From contig JAHCID010000005.1 of NCBI GenBank assembly GCA_026129405.1, positions 270,412 through 334,411 on the forward strand: 64,000 bases of DNA, given 5' to 3'. The stretch comes from a bacterium. Lineage in GTDB: Bacteria > Desulfobacterota > Binatia > DP-6. Under the pieces are notes generated by a model. It was given only the letters and a program-made list of their open reading frames with translations. It searched no databases and was not told where the DNA came from. Positions 19,753 to 30,091 of this stretch are shown in pieces (positions within the stretch are counted from its first letter, which is position 1; each line of letters starts with the position of its first letter). A program made the position numbers and the translations under genes.

Positions 19753-19762
19753 TGTGGGCGCT

Positions 19763-19795
19763 GCATCGCTGCCACGCATTTCATGGCAGTGGTGC
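19763..19795. promoter_or_regulatory. Interrupted palindrome, possible operator
   Basis: GCA-N3-CTGCCA-N9-TGGCAG-N3-TGC, fully symmetric over 33 bp (arms 19769-19774 and 19784-19789, outer triplets 19763-19765 and 19793-19795). It lies in the 192-bp divergent spacer between the histidine kinase and the Fe-S carrier gene. An operator for either direction is possible. Confidence 0.3.
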
Positions 19796-19855
19796 ACGAA
19801 ACGGAAGCGGGGCAACGTCGTCTGACCAGTGGGCAGTCGCTCCGCCCGGCGCGCG

Positions 19856-19884
19856 TTGACTTCACGGAACCCGGTCCCTATCGT
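19856..19884 (+). promoter_or_regulatory. Promoter for the Fe-S carrier gene, leaderless geometry
   Basis: TTGACT (19856-19861), exactly 17 nt, TATCGT (19879-19884). Only 7 nt then separate the -10 from ATG 19892, so transcription should start at or within a base or two of the start codon. Confidence 0.6.
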
Positions 19885-19891
19885 CCAAAGC

Positions 19892-20242
19892 ATGGCAGCG
19901 AGCTCCTCCGAGGCCACCATCACGCTCACACCCCTTGCCGTCGATGCGGTCAAGCGGGTGCGCGCGAAGGAGGGACTCGGCGAGGAGCACGCGCTGCGCG
20001 TCGCCGTCGTCGGCGGGGGGTGCTCGGGCTTCAGCTACCAGCTCGACTTCGACGACAAGGTCCAGGAGGGCGACCTCGTGGTCGAGTACGACGGGGTCCG
20101 CGTCCGGGTCGATCCCGAGAGCCTCCAGTACCTGGCCGGCATGGAGATCGACTTCGTGAGCAGCCTGCACGGAGGCGGCTTCAAGTTCCGCAATCCGAAG
20201 GCGACCAACACCTGCGGGTGCGGGTCGTCGTTCTCGGCCTGA
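19892..20242 (+). CDS. A-type iron-sulfur carrier (HesB/IscA/ErpA family)
   Basis: 116 aa from ATG 19892. It takes Fe-S clusters from the scaffold to client proteins. The three cluster ligands are present: C44 in VVGGGCSGFSYQL and C108/C110 in TNTCGCGSSFSA. The central HGGGFKFRNPKATNTC segment is the family signature. The length is typical. No isc or suf genes are adjacent. The promoter geometry predicts leaderless translation, which explains the lack of a Shine-Dalgarno. Confidence 0.93.
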   Translation: MAASSSEATITLTPLAVDAVKRVRAKEGLGEEHALRVAVVGGGCSGFSYQLDFDDKVQEGDLVVEYDGVRVRVDPESLQYLAGMEIDFVSSLHGGGFKFRNPKATNTCGCGSSFSA

Positions 20243-20273
20243 TCCGCCGCGCCGGTTCGGCTCCGGTCCTCGC

Positions 20274-20921
20274 GTGCGCTACCGGCACGTCGCCTTCGAT
20301 CTCGACGGCACCCTCGCGGATACGCGCGCCGACATCGTCGCCGCGGCGAACGCCATGCTGACCGAGCTCGGGCGCCCGCCGCAGCCCCTCGAGGTCGTTC
20401 AGGGGTACGTGGGCGAGGGCGCGCGCCGTCTGGTCGAGCGGCTCCTCGGCGCGCCGGAGCCGGCCGCCGTCGCGGGCGGCCTGCGCCGGTTCCTCGATTT
20501 CTACGCTCGCCACCTGCTCGACGCCACCCGGCTCTATCCCGGCGTCGCCGACGCGCTGGCCGCGCTGGCGGCGCGGGGCATCGTGCTCACGGTCTGCACG
20601 AACAAGCCCGAGGCGATGAGCCGCACCATTCTCGACGGTCTCCGTGTGGGCAGGCTCTTCCGCGAGGTCGTCGGCGGCGACACGCTGCCGACGCGCAAGC
20701 CGGACCCGCAGGGGCTGCTCCTGCTCTGCGAGCGCGTCGGCATTCCCCCGGGCGATGCGCTGCTCGTCGGCGATTCCGGGATCGACGTGCACACGGCGCG
20801 GGCTGCGGGGGTCGCCTTCTGCGGCGTCGCGTGGGGGCTCACGCCGGAGGGCATGTGGGCCGCCGAGCCGTCGTTGGTGATCGACGACGCGGCGGCGCTT
20901 CTCGGCGTGGTCGAGGGCTGA
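20274..20921 (+). CDS. HAD phosphatase, phosphoglycolate phosphatase-like
   Basis: 215 aa from GTG 20274. HAD motif I FDLDGTLADT (nucleophile and acid Asp), a helical cap (AAANAMLTELGRPP...YVGEGARRLVERLLG), motif II VCTNKP, motif III Lys in LPTRKPDPQGLLL, and motif IV VGDSGIDVHTARAAG. The KPxP and cap features fit Gph (2-phosphoglycolate to glycolate, salvage after DNA repair or oxygenation), but pyrophosphatase or other sugar phosphatase activity cannot be excluded. It lies 31 nt after the Fe-S carrier, so probably the same transcript, and ends seven nt from the convergent glgA. Confidence 0.85.
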   Translation: MRYRHVAFDLDGTLADTRADIVAAANAMLTELGRPPQPLEVVQGYVGEGARRLVERLLGAPEPAAVAGGLRRFLDFYARHLLDATRLYPGVADALAALAARGIVLTVCTNKPEAMSRTILDGLRVGRLFREVVGGDTLPTRKPDPQGLLLLCERVGIPPGDALLVGDSGIDVHTARAAGVAFCGVAWGLTPEGMWAAEPSLVIDDAAALLGVVEG

Positions 20922-20927
20922 GCCCGC

Positions 20928-22373
20928 TCACTCGCGTGACAAGGCGGCGTAGAGGTCGACGTACGCTGCCGCGGAGCGGTCCCAGGAGAAGTCGCAGGCC
21001 ATCCCGTTGGCGATCAGCCGCCGCCACGCGGCCGTGTCGGTGCGGATCGCGAGCGCGGCGCGGGTCGCGGCGACGAGGGCCGGCGTGGTGCAGGGACGGA
21101 AGAGGAAGCCCGTGCCGTGCCCGGTCTCCGCATCCCATGGGGTCACCGTGTCGGCGAGGCCTCCCGTCTCGTGCACGATCGGCACCGCCCCGTAGCGCAG
21201 GCTGTAGAGCTGGGTCAGGCCGCAGGGCTCGAAACGTGACGGCATCCAGAAGAGGTCGGCGCCGGCTTCGAGGCGGCGCGCCAGCGGCTCGTCGAAGCCG
21301 ATGCGTACGGCGACGCGGCCGGGATGCCGCGCCGCCAGCTCGTGCAGCGCATGCTCCCAGTGCGGATCGCCGCTCCCGAGGACGGCGAGCTGGATCGCCC
21401 CGCCGCCGACGAGCCCCCACGCGGCGCCGAGCGCGGTGTCGATGCCCTTCTGCTCCGCGAGGCGCGTCACCATGGCGACCAGCGCGGGGGCTTCGTCCGG
21501 CGTGAGCCCGAGCTCGCCTCGCAAGGCCGCGCGGCAGGCCGCCTTGCCGTCGAGCGTGGTCGCGTCGTAGTGCGCCGGCAGCGCAGGATCGCCGGCCGGA
21601 TCCCACGCGACCGTGTCGATGCCGTTCAGGATGCCGTGCACGCGCTCGGCGCGCGCGCGCAGCACGCCGTCGAGACCTTCGCCGAGGGCGGGCGTCTGGA
21701 TCTCGCGGGCGTAGCGCGGGCTCACCGTGGTGATCGCATCGGCGAAGACGAGCCCGGCCTTCAGAAAGTTGATCTGGCCGTGGAACTCGAGGAACTCCGC
21801 GGTGAACCAGCGCGGGTCGAGGTTCAGGAGGTGCCAGTCCGCCGCCCAGAATCGGCCCTGGTAGGCGAGATTGTGGACCGTCTGTACCGTTCGCGTCGCC
21901 GCCAGCTCGGGATACAGCGCCTGCGTGCCGCGCAGGAAGGCGAGCGCGGGCGCCGCCTGCCAATCGTGCGCGTGCAGCACGTCGGGCGGCGTCGCCAGCT
22001 CGCGCAGCCACTCGAGCGCCGCACGGCAGAAGACGACGAAGCGCTCCGCGTTGTCGGGGTGGTCGCGGCCGCCGTCGCCGTAGAGGCCCTCGCGGTCGAA
22101 GTAGCGCGGCGCCGCGAGGAGCAGCGTCGGCACCGGGGCGTTCGCGACGCGCAGGACGTCGACCGGCTCCATGCGGCTGCCGACCGGCGCGTGCACGCGG
22201 CCGAGCCGCTCGACCGTGCCCGCGGTGCGCAGCGCCGTACGGTACGCGGGCAGCATGACCGTGACGTCGGCCCCGCGGCTGGCGAGGGCCGGCGGCAGCG
22301 AGCCGAGCACGTCCGCGAGGCCCCCGGTCTTGGCCCATGGCTGGGCCTCCGAGGCCAGGTGGACGACGCGCAC
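20928..22373 (-). CDS. glgA: Glycogen synthase (ADP/UDP-glucose, GT5)
   Basis: 481 aa, the usual bacterial GlgA length. It extends alpha-1,4-glucan. The N-terminal Rossmann domain opens with VVHLASEAQPWAKTGGLADV, where KTGGL binds the nucleotide diphosphate. HDWQAAPALAF, TVHNLAYQG, TVSPRYAREI and GILNGIDTVAWDP are family blocks. The C-terminal domain has VTRLAEQKG, PSRFEPCGLTQLYSLRYGAVPIVHETGGLADTV (the E-x7-E-like catalytic loop). It follows galT by a few nucleotides in the same direction, downstream of lon, suggesting a sugar-storage unit on the lon transcript. Confidence 0.95.
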   Translation of the reverse strand: MRVVHLASEAQPWAKTGGLADVLGSLPPALASRGADVTVMLPAYRTALRTAGTVERLGRVHAPVGSRMEPVDVLRVANAPVPTLLLAAPRYFDREGLYGDGGRDHPDNAERFVVFCRAALEWLRELATPPDVLHAHDWQAAPALAFLRGTQALYPELAATRTVQTVHNLAYQGRFWAADWHLLNLDPRWFTAEFLEFHGQINFLKAGLVFADAITTVSPRYAREIQTPALGEGLDGVLRARAERVHGILNGIDTVAWDPAGDPALPAHYDATTLDGKAACRAALRGELGLTPDEAPALVAMVTRLAEQKGIDTALGAAWGLVGGGAIQLAVLGSGDPHWEHALHELAARHPGRVAVRIGFDEPLARRLEAGADLFWMPSRFEPCGLTQLYSLRYGAVPIVHETGGLADTVTPWDAETGHGTGFLFRPCTTPALVAATRAALAIRTDTAAWRRLIANGMACDFSWDRSAAAYVDLYAALSRE

Positions 22374-22379
22374 GCAGCG

Positions 22380-23366
22380 CTACTCCGGGGCGTCGCGCAG
22401 GAAGCGGGCGGCGTCCTCGGGCGGCACCGGGTTCGTGTGCAGCCCGCTCTCCCACTCGAAGCCGGCGGTGGCGGCGAGGCGCGGGATCACCTCGACGTGC
22501 CAGTGGAAGAAGGGGCTGTCGGCGTCGGCGAACGGCGCGGTGTGCAGGAGAACCGAGTAGGGCGGGTCGCCGAGGAGCGTGCGCATCCGGCGCAGGACGC
22601 CGCGCAGCGCCTTCGCGAGGTCGGCGTGCTCGATCGGGTCCGCGTTCTCGAAGGCGCCGAGGTGCCGGCGCGGCAGGATCCAGGTCTCGAACGGGAAGCG
22701 GGCCGCGAACGGCGCGAACGCCATCAGGTGGTCGGTCTCGAGGACGAGGCGGCTCTGCTCTTCCGTTTCCTGGTGCATGATGTCGCAGAAGAGGCAGCGC
22801 TCGCGGTAGTCGTGGTAGGCGCGCGCGTGGTGCAGCTCGTCGTTGAGACGCTGCGGGGGGATCGGCGTGGCCAGGAGCTGCGAGTGCGGATGCTCGTGCA
22901 TCGGGCCGCGGTCGAGGCCGTGCGTCTTCACCACCACCGCGGCGCGGAAGCGCGGATCGCGCTTCAGGTCGCGGATGCGCTCGCGCCAGGCGCCGATCAC
23001 GTCCTCGACGACCTGGAGCGGCAGGCTCGCGAGCACGTCGTCGTGCTTCGGCGACTCGACGATGAGCTCGTGCGCTCCGACGCCGTTCATGAGGTCGTAG
23101 AGGCCGTGTCCGCGACGCTCGAGATCGCCTTCGACGCGCAGCGAGGGGAACTTGTTGGGCACGACGCGTACGCGCCAGCCGTCGGCGGCGTCGCCGCCGA
23201 CGGTCAGGATCGCGGGCGGCGTCTCCACCTCGTGGCCGCCGCAGAGCAGGCAGGGACCGCCGCGACGCTGGGGTCGCGCCTCGCGGAAGTCCTGGGGACG
23301 GCGCACACGTTCGGTATCGACGATCACCCAGCGACCGACGACGGGATCTCTACGTAGCTCGGGCAT
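22380..23366 (-). CDS. galT: Galactose-1-phosphate uridylyltransferase
   Basis: 328 aa. The N-terminal LRRDPVVGRWVIV is the family start. CLLCGGHE provides the zinc CxxC. The active-site HPH triad, with its nucleophilic His that is uridylylated, is GPMHEHPHSQLLATP. FVPNKFP-like VRVVPNKFPSL and the C-terminal HWHVEVIPRLA zinc/His region complete it. It exchanges UMP between UDP-glucose and galactose-1-phosphate. It sits between lon and glgA (13- and 6-nt gaps), so it links UDP-sugars with glycogen synthesis. ADP-glucose phosphorylase-type activity is also known in this family. Confidence 0.92.
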   Translation of the reverse strand: MPELRRDPVVGRWVIVDTERVRRPQDFREARPQRRGGPCLLCGGHEVETPPAILTVGGDAADGWRVRVVPNKFPSLRVEGDLERRGHGLYDLMNGVGAHELIVESPKHDDVLASLPLQVVEDVIGAWRERIRDLKRDPRFRAAVVVKTHGLDRGPMHEHPHSQLLATPIPPQRLNDELHHARAYHDYRERCLFCDIMHQETEEQSRLVLETDHLMAFAPFAARFPFETWILPRRHLGAFENADPIEHADLAKALRGVLRRMRTLLGDPPYSVLLHTAPFADADSPFFHWHVEVIPRLAATAGFEWESGLHTNPVPPEDAARFLRDAPE

Positions 23367-23378
23367 GATGGAAGCGCT

Positions 23379-25814
<2,436 letters not shown>

Positions 25815-25827
25815 CGTCGGCGGGCGG

Positions 25828-25856
25828 ACTGTAACCCAGCCCCCTGACGCCGACAA
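25828..25856 (-). promoter_or_regulatory. Promoter for lon
   Basis: TTGTCG (25856-25851), 17 nt, TACAGT (25833-25828), ending 13 nt before ATG 25814. The expected leader is about 6 nt. No CIRCE or sigma32-like element is recognised. Confidence 0.6.
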
Positions 25857-25870
25857 GGTACGACGGCACC

Positions 25871-25900
25871 TCGACTCCGGTCGCGGGGCCCTGCTACGAT
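25871..25900 (+). promoter_or_regulatory. Promoter for the DUF2203-HAD-LOG unit
   Basis: TCGACT (25871-25876), 18 nt, TACGAT (25895-25900), eight nt before GTG 25909. Leaderless geometry. The -35 lies 14 bp from the divergent lon -35. Confidence 0.45.
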
Positions 25901-25908
25901 CGCCCACG

Positions 25909-26331
25909 GTGCAGGGGCGAAAGCTGTTCTCGCTGGAGGAAGCGAACGCGTGCGTCCCCCAGCTGGCGATGCGCGTCGAGCGCCTCCAACGTGCGGCGTT
26001 GCGGCTCGAAGCGGAGCGCACCGGCCTCGCGCAGGAGCGCGGCGTCGACCCCGATCTCGTCGACACCGCCGACCTGCTGCGTGCGCGCCCCGCGGTCCGC
26101 ATCCTGATCGAGGAGCTCGACGCGCTCGTCGGCGAGATCGAGGAGACCGGCGCGCAGCTGAAGGACGTGCGCCTCGGCCTCGTCGATTTCCCGCATCGGC
26201 GCGACGGCGAGGTGGTGCTCCTCTGCTGGCAGTTCGGCGAGCCCGAGGTCGCGTTCTGGCACGGCGAGGCCGACGGCTTCGCCGGTCGCCGGCCTCTGCC
26301 GGGCGCGCAGCGGGCGCGCTGGCTCCAGTAG
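25909..26331 (+). CDS. DUF2203 family protein
   Basis: 140 aa from GTG 25909. It matches DUF2203 by the opening [23 protein letters not shown], a helical hairpin, and the strongly conserved C-terminal half: [47 protein letters not shown]. The conserved Asp/His/Trp residues in that half hint at a metal or nucleotide site, but no function is known. It leads a three-gene unit with the HAD hydrolase (1-nt gap) and the LOG-like gene. Confidence 0.85.
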   Translation: MQGRKLFSLEEANACVPQLAMRVERLQRAALRLEAERTGLAQERGVDPDLVDTADLLRARPAVRILIEELDALVGEIEETGAQLKDVRLGLVDFPHRRDGEVVLLCWQFGEPEVAFWHGEADGFAGRRPLPGAQRARWLQ

Positions 26332-26332
26332 C

Positions 26333-27076
26333 GTGTCGGCGTACCGCGGCGTCCTCTTCGACCTGTTCGGTACGCTCGTCCTGGTCGACGAGAGCCGGCT
26401 GTCCGAGCTGACGATCGACGGTCGGACGACCCGCACGACGCTCGGCGACGTGGTGCCGCTCGTGCAGGAGCTGATTCCGGAGGTGGCGCCGGCGGCGCTG
26501 TGGCACGCGCTGCGCACCGTGTCCGCCGAGATGGCGGCGAGCCGCGAGGACACGCACGTCGAGCATCCGTCGCGCGAGCGCTTCCGGCGCGCGCTGGCGA
26601 CGCTCGGTATCCACGGCGCGCACGGTGCCGAGGTGGCGGTCGCGCTCTCGCGCGCCCACATGCGCGGCATCGCCGCCGCGACGGTGTTCCCGCCGTCGCA
26701 CGCGGCCGTGCTCGCGGCCGCGCGGCGCGACGGCCCGGTGGGTGTGGTGTCGAACTTCGACGACACCGCGACCGCGTACGAGATACTCCGCCGCCACGGC
26801 ATCCTGCCGCACCTCGCGACCGTCGTCGTCTCCGAGGCGGTCGGCGTGCGCAAGCCGCATCCCGCGATCGTGCGCGAGGCGCTCCGCTGCGTCGGCGTGG
26901 CCGCGTCCGAGGCGCTCTTCGTCGGCGACACGCTGGGTGAGGACGTTGCGGCGGCGGTCGCGGCCGGGGTCGACGCCGCGTGGATCGATCGGCACGGCCG
27001 CGGCGTTCCCGCCGGGACGCCGCCGCCGCGCTACGTGCTGCACGCGTTGCCCGACCTGCTGCCCGTGCTGGCATGA
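26333..27076 (+). CDS. HAD-superfamily hydrolase
   Basis: 247 aa from GTG 26333. Motif I is FDLFGTLV (Asp nucleophile and, unusually for Asp+2, Phe-Gly as in haloacid dehalogenase and subfamily IA members). Motif II is VVSNFDDT, motif III Lys is [11 protein letters not shown], and motif IV is [10 protein letters not shown]. The cap is helical. The FDLFGT form points to dehalogenase/phosphatase-type IA enzymes with small substrates. Substrate unknown. Start and stop are tightly coupled to its neighbours (1-nt gap before, ATGA overlap after). Confidence 0.85.
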   Translation: MSAYRGVLFDLFGTLVLVDESRLSELTIDGRTTRTTLGDVVPLVQELIPEVAPAALWHALRTVSAEMAASREDTHVEHPSRERFRRALATLGIHGAHGAEVAVALSRAHMRGIAAATVFPPSHAAVLAAARRDGPVGVVSNFDDTATAYEILRRHGILPHLATVVVSEAVGVRKPHPAIVREALRCVGVAASEALFVGDTLGEDVAAAVAAGVDAAWIDRHGRGVPAGTPPPRYVLHALPDLLPVLA

Positions 27077-27570
27077 GCCGGCCGCTCCAGATCGCCGTCG
27101 CGGGCGGGGGAACGTGCGGACCGCGGGCGGCCCGCCAGGCGGAGACGCTCGGCCGCGCGCTCGCCGAGGGCGGGGCGGTCGTGATCTGCGGCGGGCTCGG
27201 CGGCGCGATGGCCGCGGTGTCGCGCGGGGCGCGTGCGGCGGGCGGGCTCGTGGTCGGGCTCCTGCCGGGCTACGCGCACGCCGACGGCAACCCGTGGCTC
27301 GGCGTCGCGCTGCCGACGGGGATCGGCCACGCGCGCAACGTCCTGGTCGCGGCGGCGGGTGACGTCCTCGTCGCGCTGCCGGGCGCGCACGGGACGCTCT
27401 CGGAGATCGCGCTCGCGCGCGTGCTCGGGCGACCCGTCGTGGTGCTGGGCGGCCGCGTGCCCGTGGCGGGCGTGGTGCGGGCGCGCTCGCCGGAGGACGC
27501 CGCACGCCGGGCGCTGCGCCTCGCCGCTACAGGCGGCGCGGCGAGGGCGAGCCGGACGCGCCGCGCTTGA
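27073..27570 (+). CDS. LOG-like Rossmann protein (TIGR00725 type)
   Basis: 165 aa from ATG 27073 (ATGA overlap with the HAD gene). It resembles the LOG/lysine-decarboxylase-like fold: [60 protein letters not shown] and [25 protein letters not shown]. The usual PGGxGTxxE catalytic motif reads PGAHGTLSE here, with Ala for the second Gly. LOG proteins split cytokinin-type nucleotides, and the TIGR00725 subgroup is uncharacterised. The 3-prime end overlaps the convergent MTHFS-like gene by 44 bp. Confidence 0.8.
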   Translation: MSRPLQIAVAGGGTCGPRAARQAETLGRALAEGGAVVICGGLGGAMAAVSRGARAAGGLVVGLLPGYAHADGNPWLGVALPTGIGHARNVLVAAAGDVLVALPGAHGTLSEIALARVLGRPVVVLGGRVPVAGVVRARSPEDAARRALRLAATGGAARASRTRRA

Positions 27571-28267
27571 GGCGCTTGCGCAGCAGCGGGATGGCATTGA
27601 TGCGCAGCGCTCGGAGGAGGTCCCAGTAGATGCCGCGTGGGCGCGGGTGCGCCGGTCGCGTGGCGATCACCTCGGTCGGCGTGACCAGGAAGTCGACCGG
27701 CAGGTCGTGCGGCAGCATCGCGATGCGTTCGCCGAGGATCTGCACCGGGTGGACCGTCGTCAGGATGGGCGTCGACTCGCGGACCTTGCCCTCCTCGCGC
27801 AGGAGGCCATACTCGAGGTCGCAGTAGCCGCCGCCCTTGCCGAGCCGGGCGCCGTCGCGGCCGACCGCCACCGAGCCGCAGACGACGAGGTCGATCGGCC
27901 GCATCTCGCGCGGCGACACCGCGCGCCCGTACTTGCAGGCGCCGGCGATGCTGGCGGCGAGCGCGGCGCGGCGGCCGAAGCGCTGCGGATCGATCTCGAT
28001 GAAGCACTTCTCGGTCCGCAGCTGCGGCACCGCCATGTAGACGATCTTGCCCTCGAGGAGGGCGAGGCGTCTCACCGGCAGCTGGGGCGCGTCGGGATTG
28101 ATCTTGACGACGAGCGCGCGACGCCAGACGGCCATCTCACGGAGCAGCTGTGCGGCCTGCTCGGCACCCTCGAAGTTGGGGATGCGTCCGGGTGCCCAGG
28201 GGAAGCGACCGACGCCTTCGCGCTCAATCGTCTTCCAGACCTTCTGGCGGATCTCCGCCTTCGTCAT
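27527..28267 (-). CDS. 5-formyltetrahydrofolate cyclo-ligase-like protein
   Basis: 246 aa from ATG 28267 (MTKAEIRQKVWKTIEREGV, the conserved family start). An in-frame ATG at 28309 would add 14 residues. It belongs to the longer MTHFS/MTHFSD-like group: ALVVKINPDAPQLPVRRLALLEGK, AVGRDGARLGKGGGYCDLEYGLL (the ATP/folate loop), TTVHPVQIL, LPHDLPVDFLVTPTEVI. Canonical members convert 5-formyl-THF to methenyl-THF with ATP; activity of the long group is unproven. It overlaps the trmI-like stop by 44 nt, so it is the last gene of the tRNA-modification operon. Whether folate chemistry is linked to tRNA methylation is speculative. Confidence 0.85.
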   Translation of the reverse strand: MTKAEIRQKVWKTIEREGVGRFPWAPGRIPNFEGAEQAAQLLREMAVWRRALVVKINPDAPQLPVRRLALLEGKIVYMAVPQLRTEKCFIEIDPQRFGRRAALAASIAGACKYGRAVSPREMRPIDLVVCGSVAVGRDGARLGKGGGYCDLEYGLLREEGKVRESTPILTTVHPVQILGERIAMLPHDLPVDFLVTPTEVIATRPAHPRPRGIYWDLLRALRINAIPLLRKRLKRGASGSPSPRRL

Positions 28268-29159
28268 CACGCGCTGGCCCCGCCGCGCGAGTGCGGCCGT
28301 CCCGTTCATCGGTACCGTAGGGGTCCCGGGGAGTCAATTCGGAACGCAGGTTCGCGCCGTCGGCGAGGCGCCGTGCGAAGACGAGGAAGCCGGTATGGGC
28401 GACCATCCGATGCTCGGGCCGCAGGCTGCGACCGCCGACGTGCCAGTGGCGCAGCATGGTCTCGAAGGCCTCGACGGCGCCGAAGCGGCCGTCGGCGCGG
28501 AGGGCGTCGACCAGGCTCTTCACCTGGAGCGCGGTCGGCACGAAGCCGGTGAAGCTGCCGCCCGGGCGCAGGGCGTCGGCGGCGTGGGGCAGCAGCTGCC
28601 AGGGCTCGGCGAGATCGACCACGATGCGGTCGACGTCGCGCTCGACGAGGCCGGCGAGGGCGTCCTGCACGCGGAGCGTCCAGTTCGGGGTCGGGCCGTG
28701 GAAGCGGGCGACGTTCTCGCGCGCCATCGCCGCGAAGTCCTCCCGCAGCTCGTACGACACCAGGCGGCCGCCCGGGCCGACGGCGTGGAGCAGGGCGAGC
28801 GTCAGCGCCGCCGGGCCGGTGCCGATCTCGAGCACGGTGTCGCCAGGGACGATGCCGGTCCACAGGATGATCGGCCCGACGTCCTTGGGATAGATCGGCT
28901 GGGCCTGGCGGGGGAGGCTCGGGATCAGCTGCGCGTAGGTCGGCCGCAGGACGAGCAGACGCTCGCCGGTCGGCAGGTCGACGCTCGTCCCCTCGGGGCG
29001 GCCGATCAGGAGATCACATGCGAGCGGCATGCCGCGCACGGTGATGCGGCCGCCGCGGCGCAAGGTGCGCAGGTAGGTGCGATCCTTGCGGTCGATCAGC
29101 AGGACGGCGTCGCGGTCGGCGAGCGCCGCCGCGTCCGTTCGCGCCTCGGGCACGCTCAC
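28224..29159 (-). CDS. trmI: tRNA (adenine-58-N1)-methyltransferase, TrmI/Trm61 family
   Basis: 311 aa from GTG 29159 (GTGA overlap with the ttuA-like gene). The N-terminal small beta domain (about 10-75; DAVLLIDRKDRTYLRTLRRGG) and the family linker YPKDVGPIILWTGIVPGD precede the class I methyltransferase domain: motif I VLEIGTGPAALTLAL, RLVSYELREDFAAMARENV, and motif IV DRIVVDLAEPWQLLPHAADALRPGG. It forms m1A58 in the T-loop of tRNA. An acidic C-terminal extension beyond the usual end (EGGDPPEGLEDD) is probably disordered. The neighbours modify T54 of the same loop. Confidence 0.92.
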   Translation of the reverse strand: MSVPEARTDAAALADRDAVLLIDRKDRTYLRTLRRGGRITVRGMPLACDLLIGRPEGTSVDLPTGERLLVLRPTYAQLIPSLPRQAQPIYPKDVGPIILWTGIVPGDTVLEIGTGPAALTLALLHAVGPGGRLVSYELREDFAAMARENVARFHGPTPNWTLRVQDALAGLVERDVDRIVVDLAEPWQLLPHAADALRPGGSFTGFVPTALQVKSLVDALRADGRFGAVEAFETMLRHWHVGGRSLRPEHRMVAHTGFLVFARRLADGANLRSELTPRDPYGTDERDGRTRAAGPARDDEGGDPPEGLEDD

Positions 29160-30091
29160 GCCGACGCCGCGTGCCGGGCGCGCTTGCGCGCCACTTCGTC
29201 GACCAGCTTGCAGTACGCGCAGCGCGCGCCCCACGACGGCATGCCGCAGCTCTCGCAGGTGGACGGGGCCGACTCGGTGGCCGCCTGGGCGGCGGCGAAC
29301 GCTGGTTGGCCGACGCGCAGGAAGTCACGCACGAAGGCCTGCTTGCTTCCGGGGCTCGCGGCCTCGAGACGGTTCAGGACGTCCTTGTGCGCGAGCTGCG
29401 TCGCACCCGCCGCGTTCGGGCACTCGTCGACGACGTAGTCGATGCCGCGCATGAAGGCATAGACCGCGGTCTCGTACTCCGAAAGGAGATGCAGCGGCTT
29501 CGCCTTGCGTACGAAACGCGGATGCGACGGCTCCAGCACCGGGCGCTGCCGGGCCAGGTGGTCGACCTGCCAGTGGAGGACGTTGCCGAGCAGGCGTGCG
29601 GCCTCGTCGTCGAGGTTGTGGCCGGTGACGAGGACGTCGAACTCGCCGCCGTACGCGGCCTCGTCGAAGAAGTGGCGCTTCAGCATGCCGCAGGCGGAGC
29701 AGGCGGAGCGGTTCGTGAGCGCGGCGACGCCGGGGATGTCGAGCCCCGGTCCCTCGTCGGCCAGCGTCACGATGCGCAGCTCGAGGTCGTGGGCGCGCGC
29801 GAACGCCTCGCACAGGGCCTGCGAGCGTGCGGAGTACTCGCCGATGCCCTGGGCGAGGTAGAGGCCGGTGGTCTTGTGTCCGAGGCGCACGAGCACGTCC
29901 CAGAGGGCGAGGCTGTCCTTGCCGCCCGAGACGGCAACCAGCACGCGGTCGTCGGGCCCGAACATGCGTCCCCTGTGGATCGCGCGCTCGACCTGACGCG
30001 GGAACCACTCGAGGTAGCACGGCCGGCAGAAGCCCGCGTTGTGCGCGCGCAGATGCACCTCGGCGCGCGTCCGGCAGCGCACGCACTTCAC
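29156..30091 (-). CDS. ttuA: tRNA-5-methyluridine(54) 2-sulfurtransferase TtuA-like (TIGR00269)
   Basis: 311 aa from GTG 30091. PP-loop ATP pyrophosphatase that thiolates U54 in tRNA using sulfur carried by a ubiquitin-like protein. N-terminal zinc site C3/C6 with C22/C25, PP-loop VSGGKDS (55-60), the cluster-binding pair C131/C134 (NRSACSACGMLKR) and C224 (VVDECPNA). These three match the [4Fe-4S] ligands C130/C133/C222 of Thermus TtuA. A C-terminal zinc ribbon (CESCG...CAYC) closes it. It is flanked by its probable sulfur donor (ttuB-like) and trmI, both with 4-nt overlaps. Every known active-site residue is present. Confidence 0.92.
   Translation of the reverse strand: MKCVRCRTRAEVHLRAHNAGFCRPCYLEWFPRQVERAIHRGRMFGPDDRVLVAVSGGKDSLALWDVLVRLGHKTTGLYLAQGIGEYSARSQALCEAFARAHDLELRIVTLADEGPGLDIPGVAALTNRSACSACGMLKRHFFDEAAYGGEFDVLVTGHNLDDEAARLLGNVLHWQVDHLARQRPVLEPSHPRFVRKAKPLHLLSEYETAVYAFMRGIDYVVDECPNAAGATQLAHKDVLNRLEAASPGSKQAFVRDFLRVGQPAFAAAQAATESAPSTCESCGMPSWGARCAYCKLVDEVARKRARHAASA

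Noticed and set aside
26333..27076. Second phosphoglycolate phosphatase
   Set aside because: Motif I is FDLFGT, not FDLDGT, which points to another HAD subgroup.
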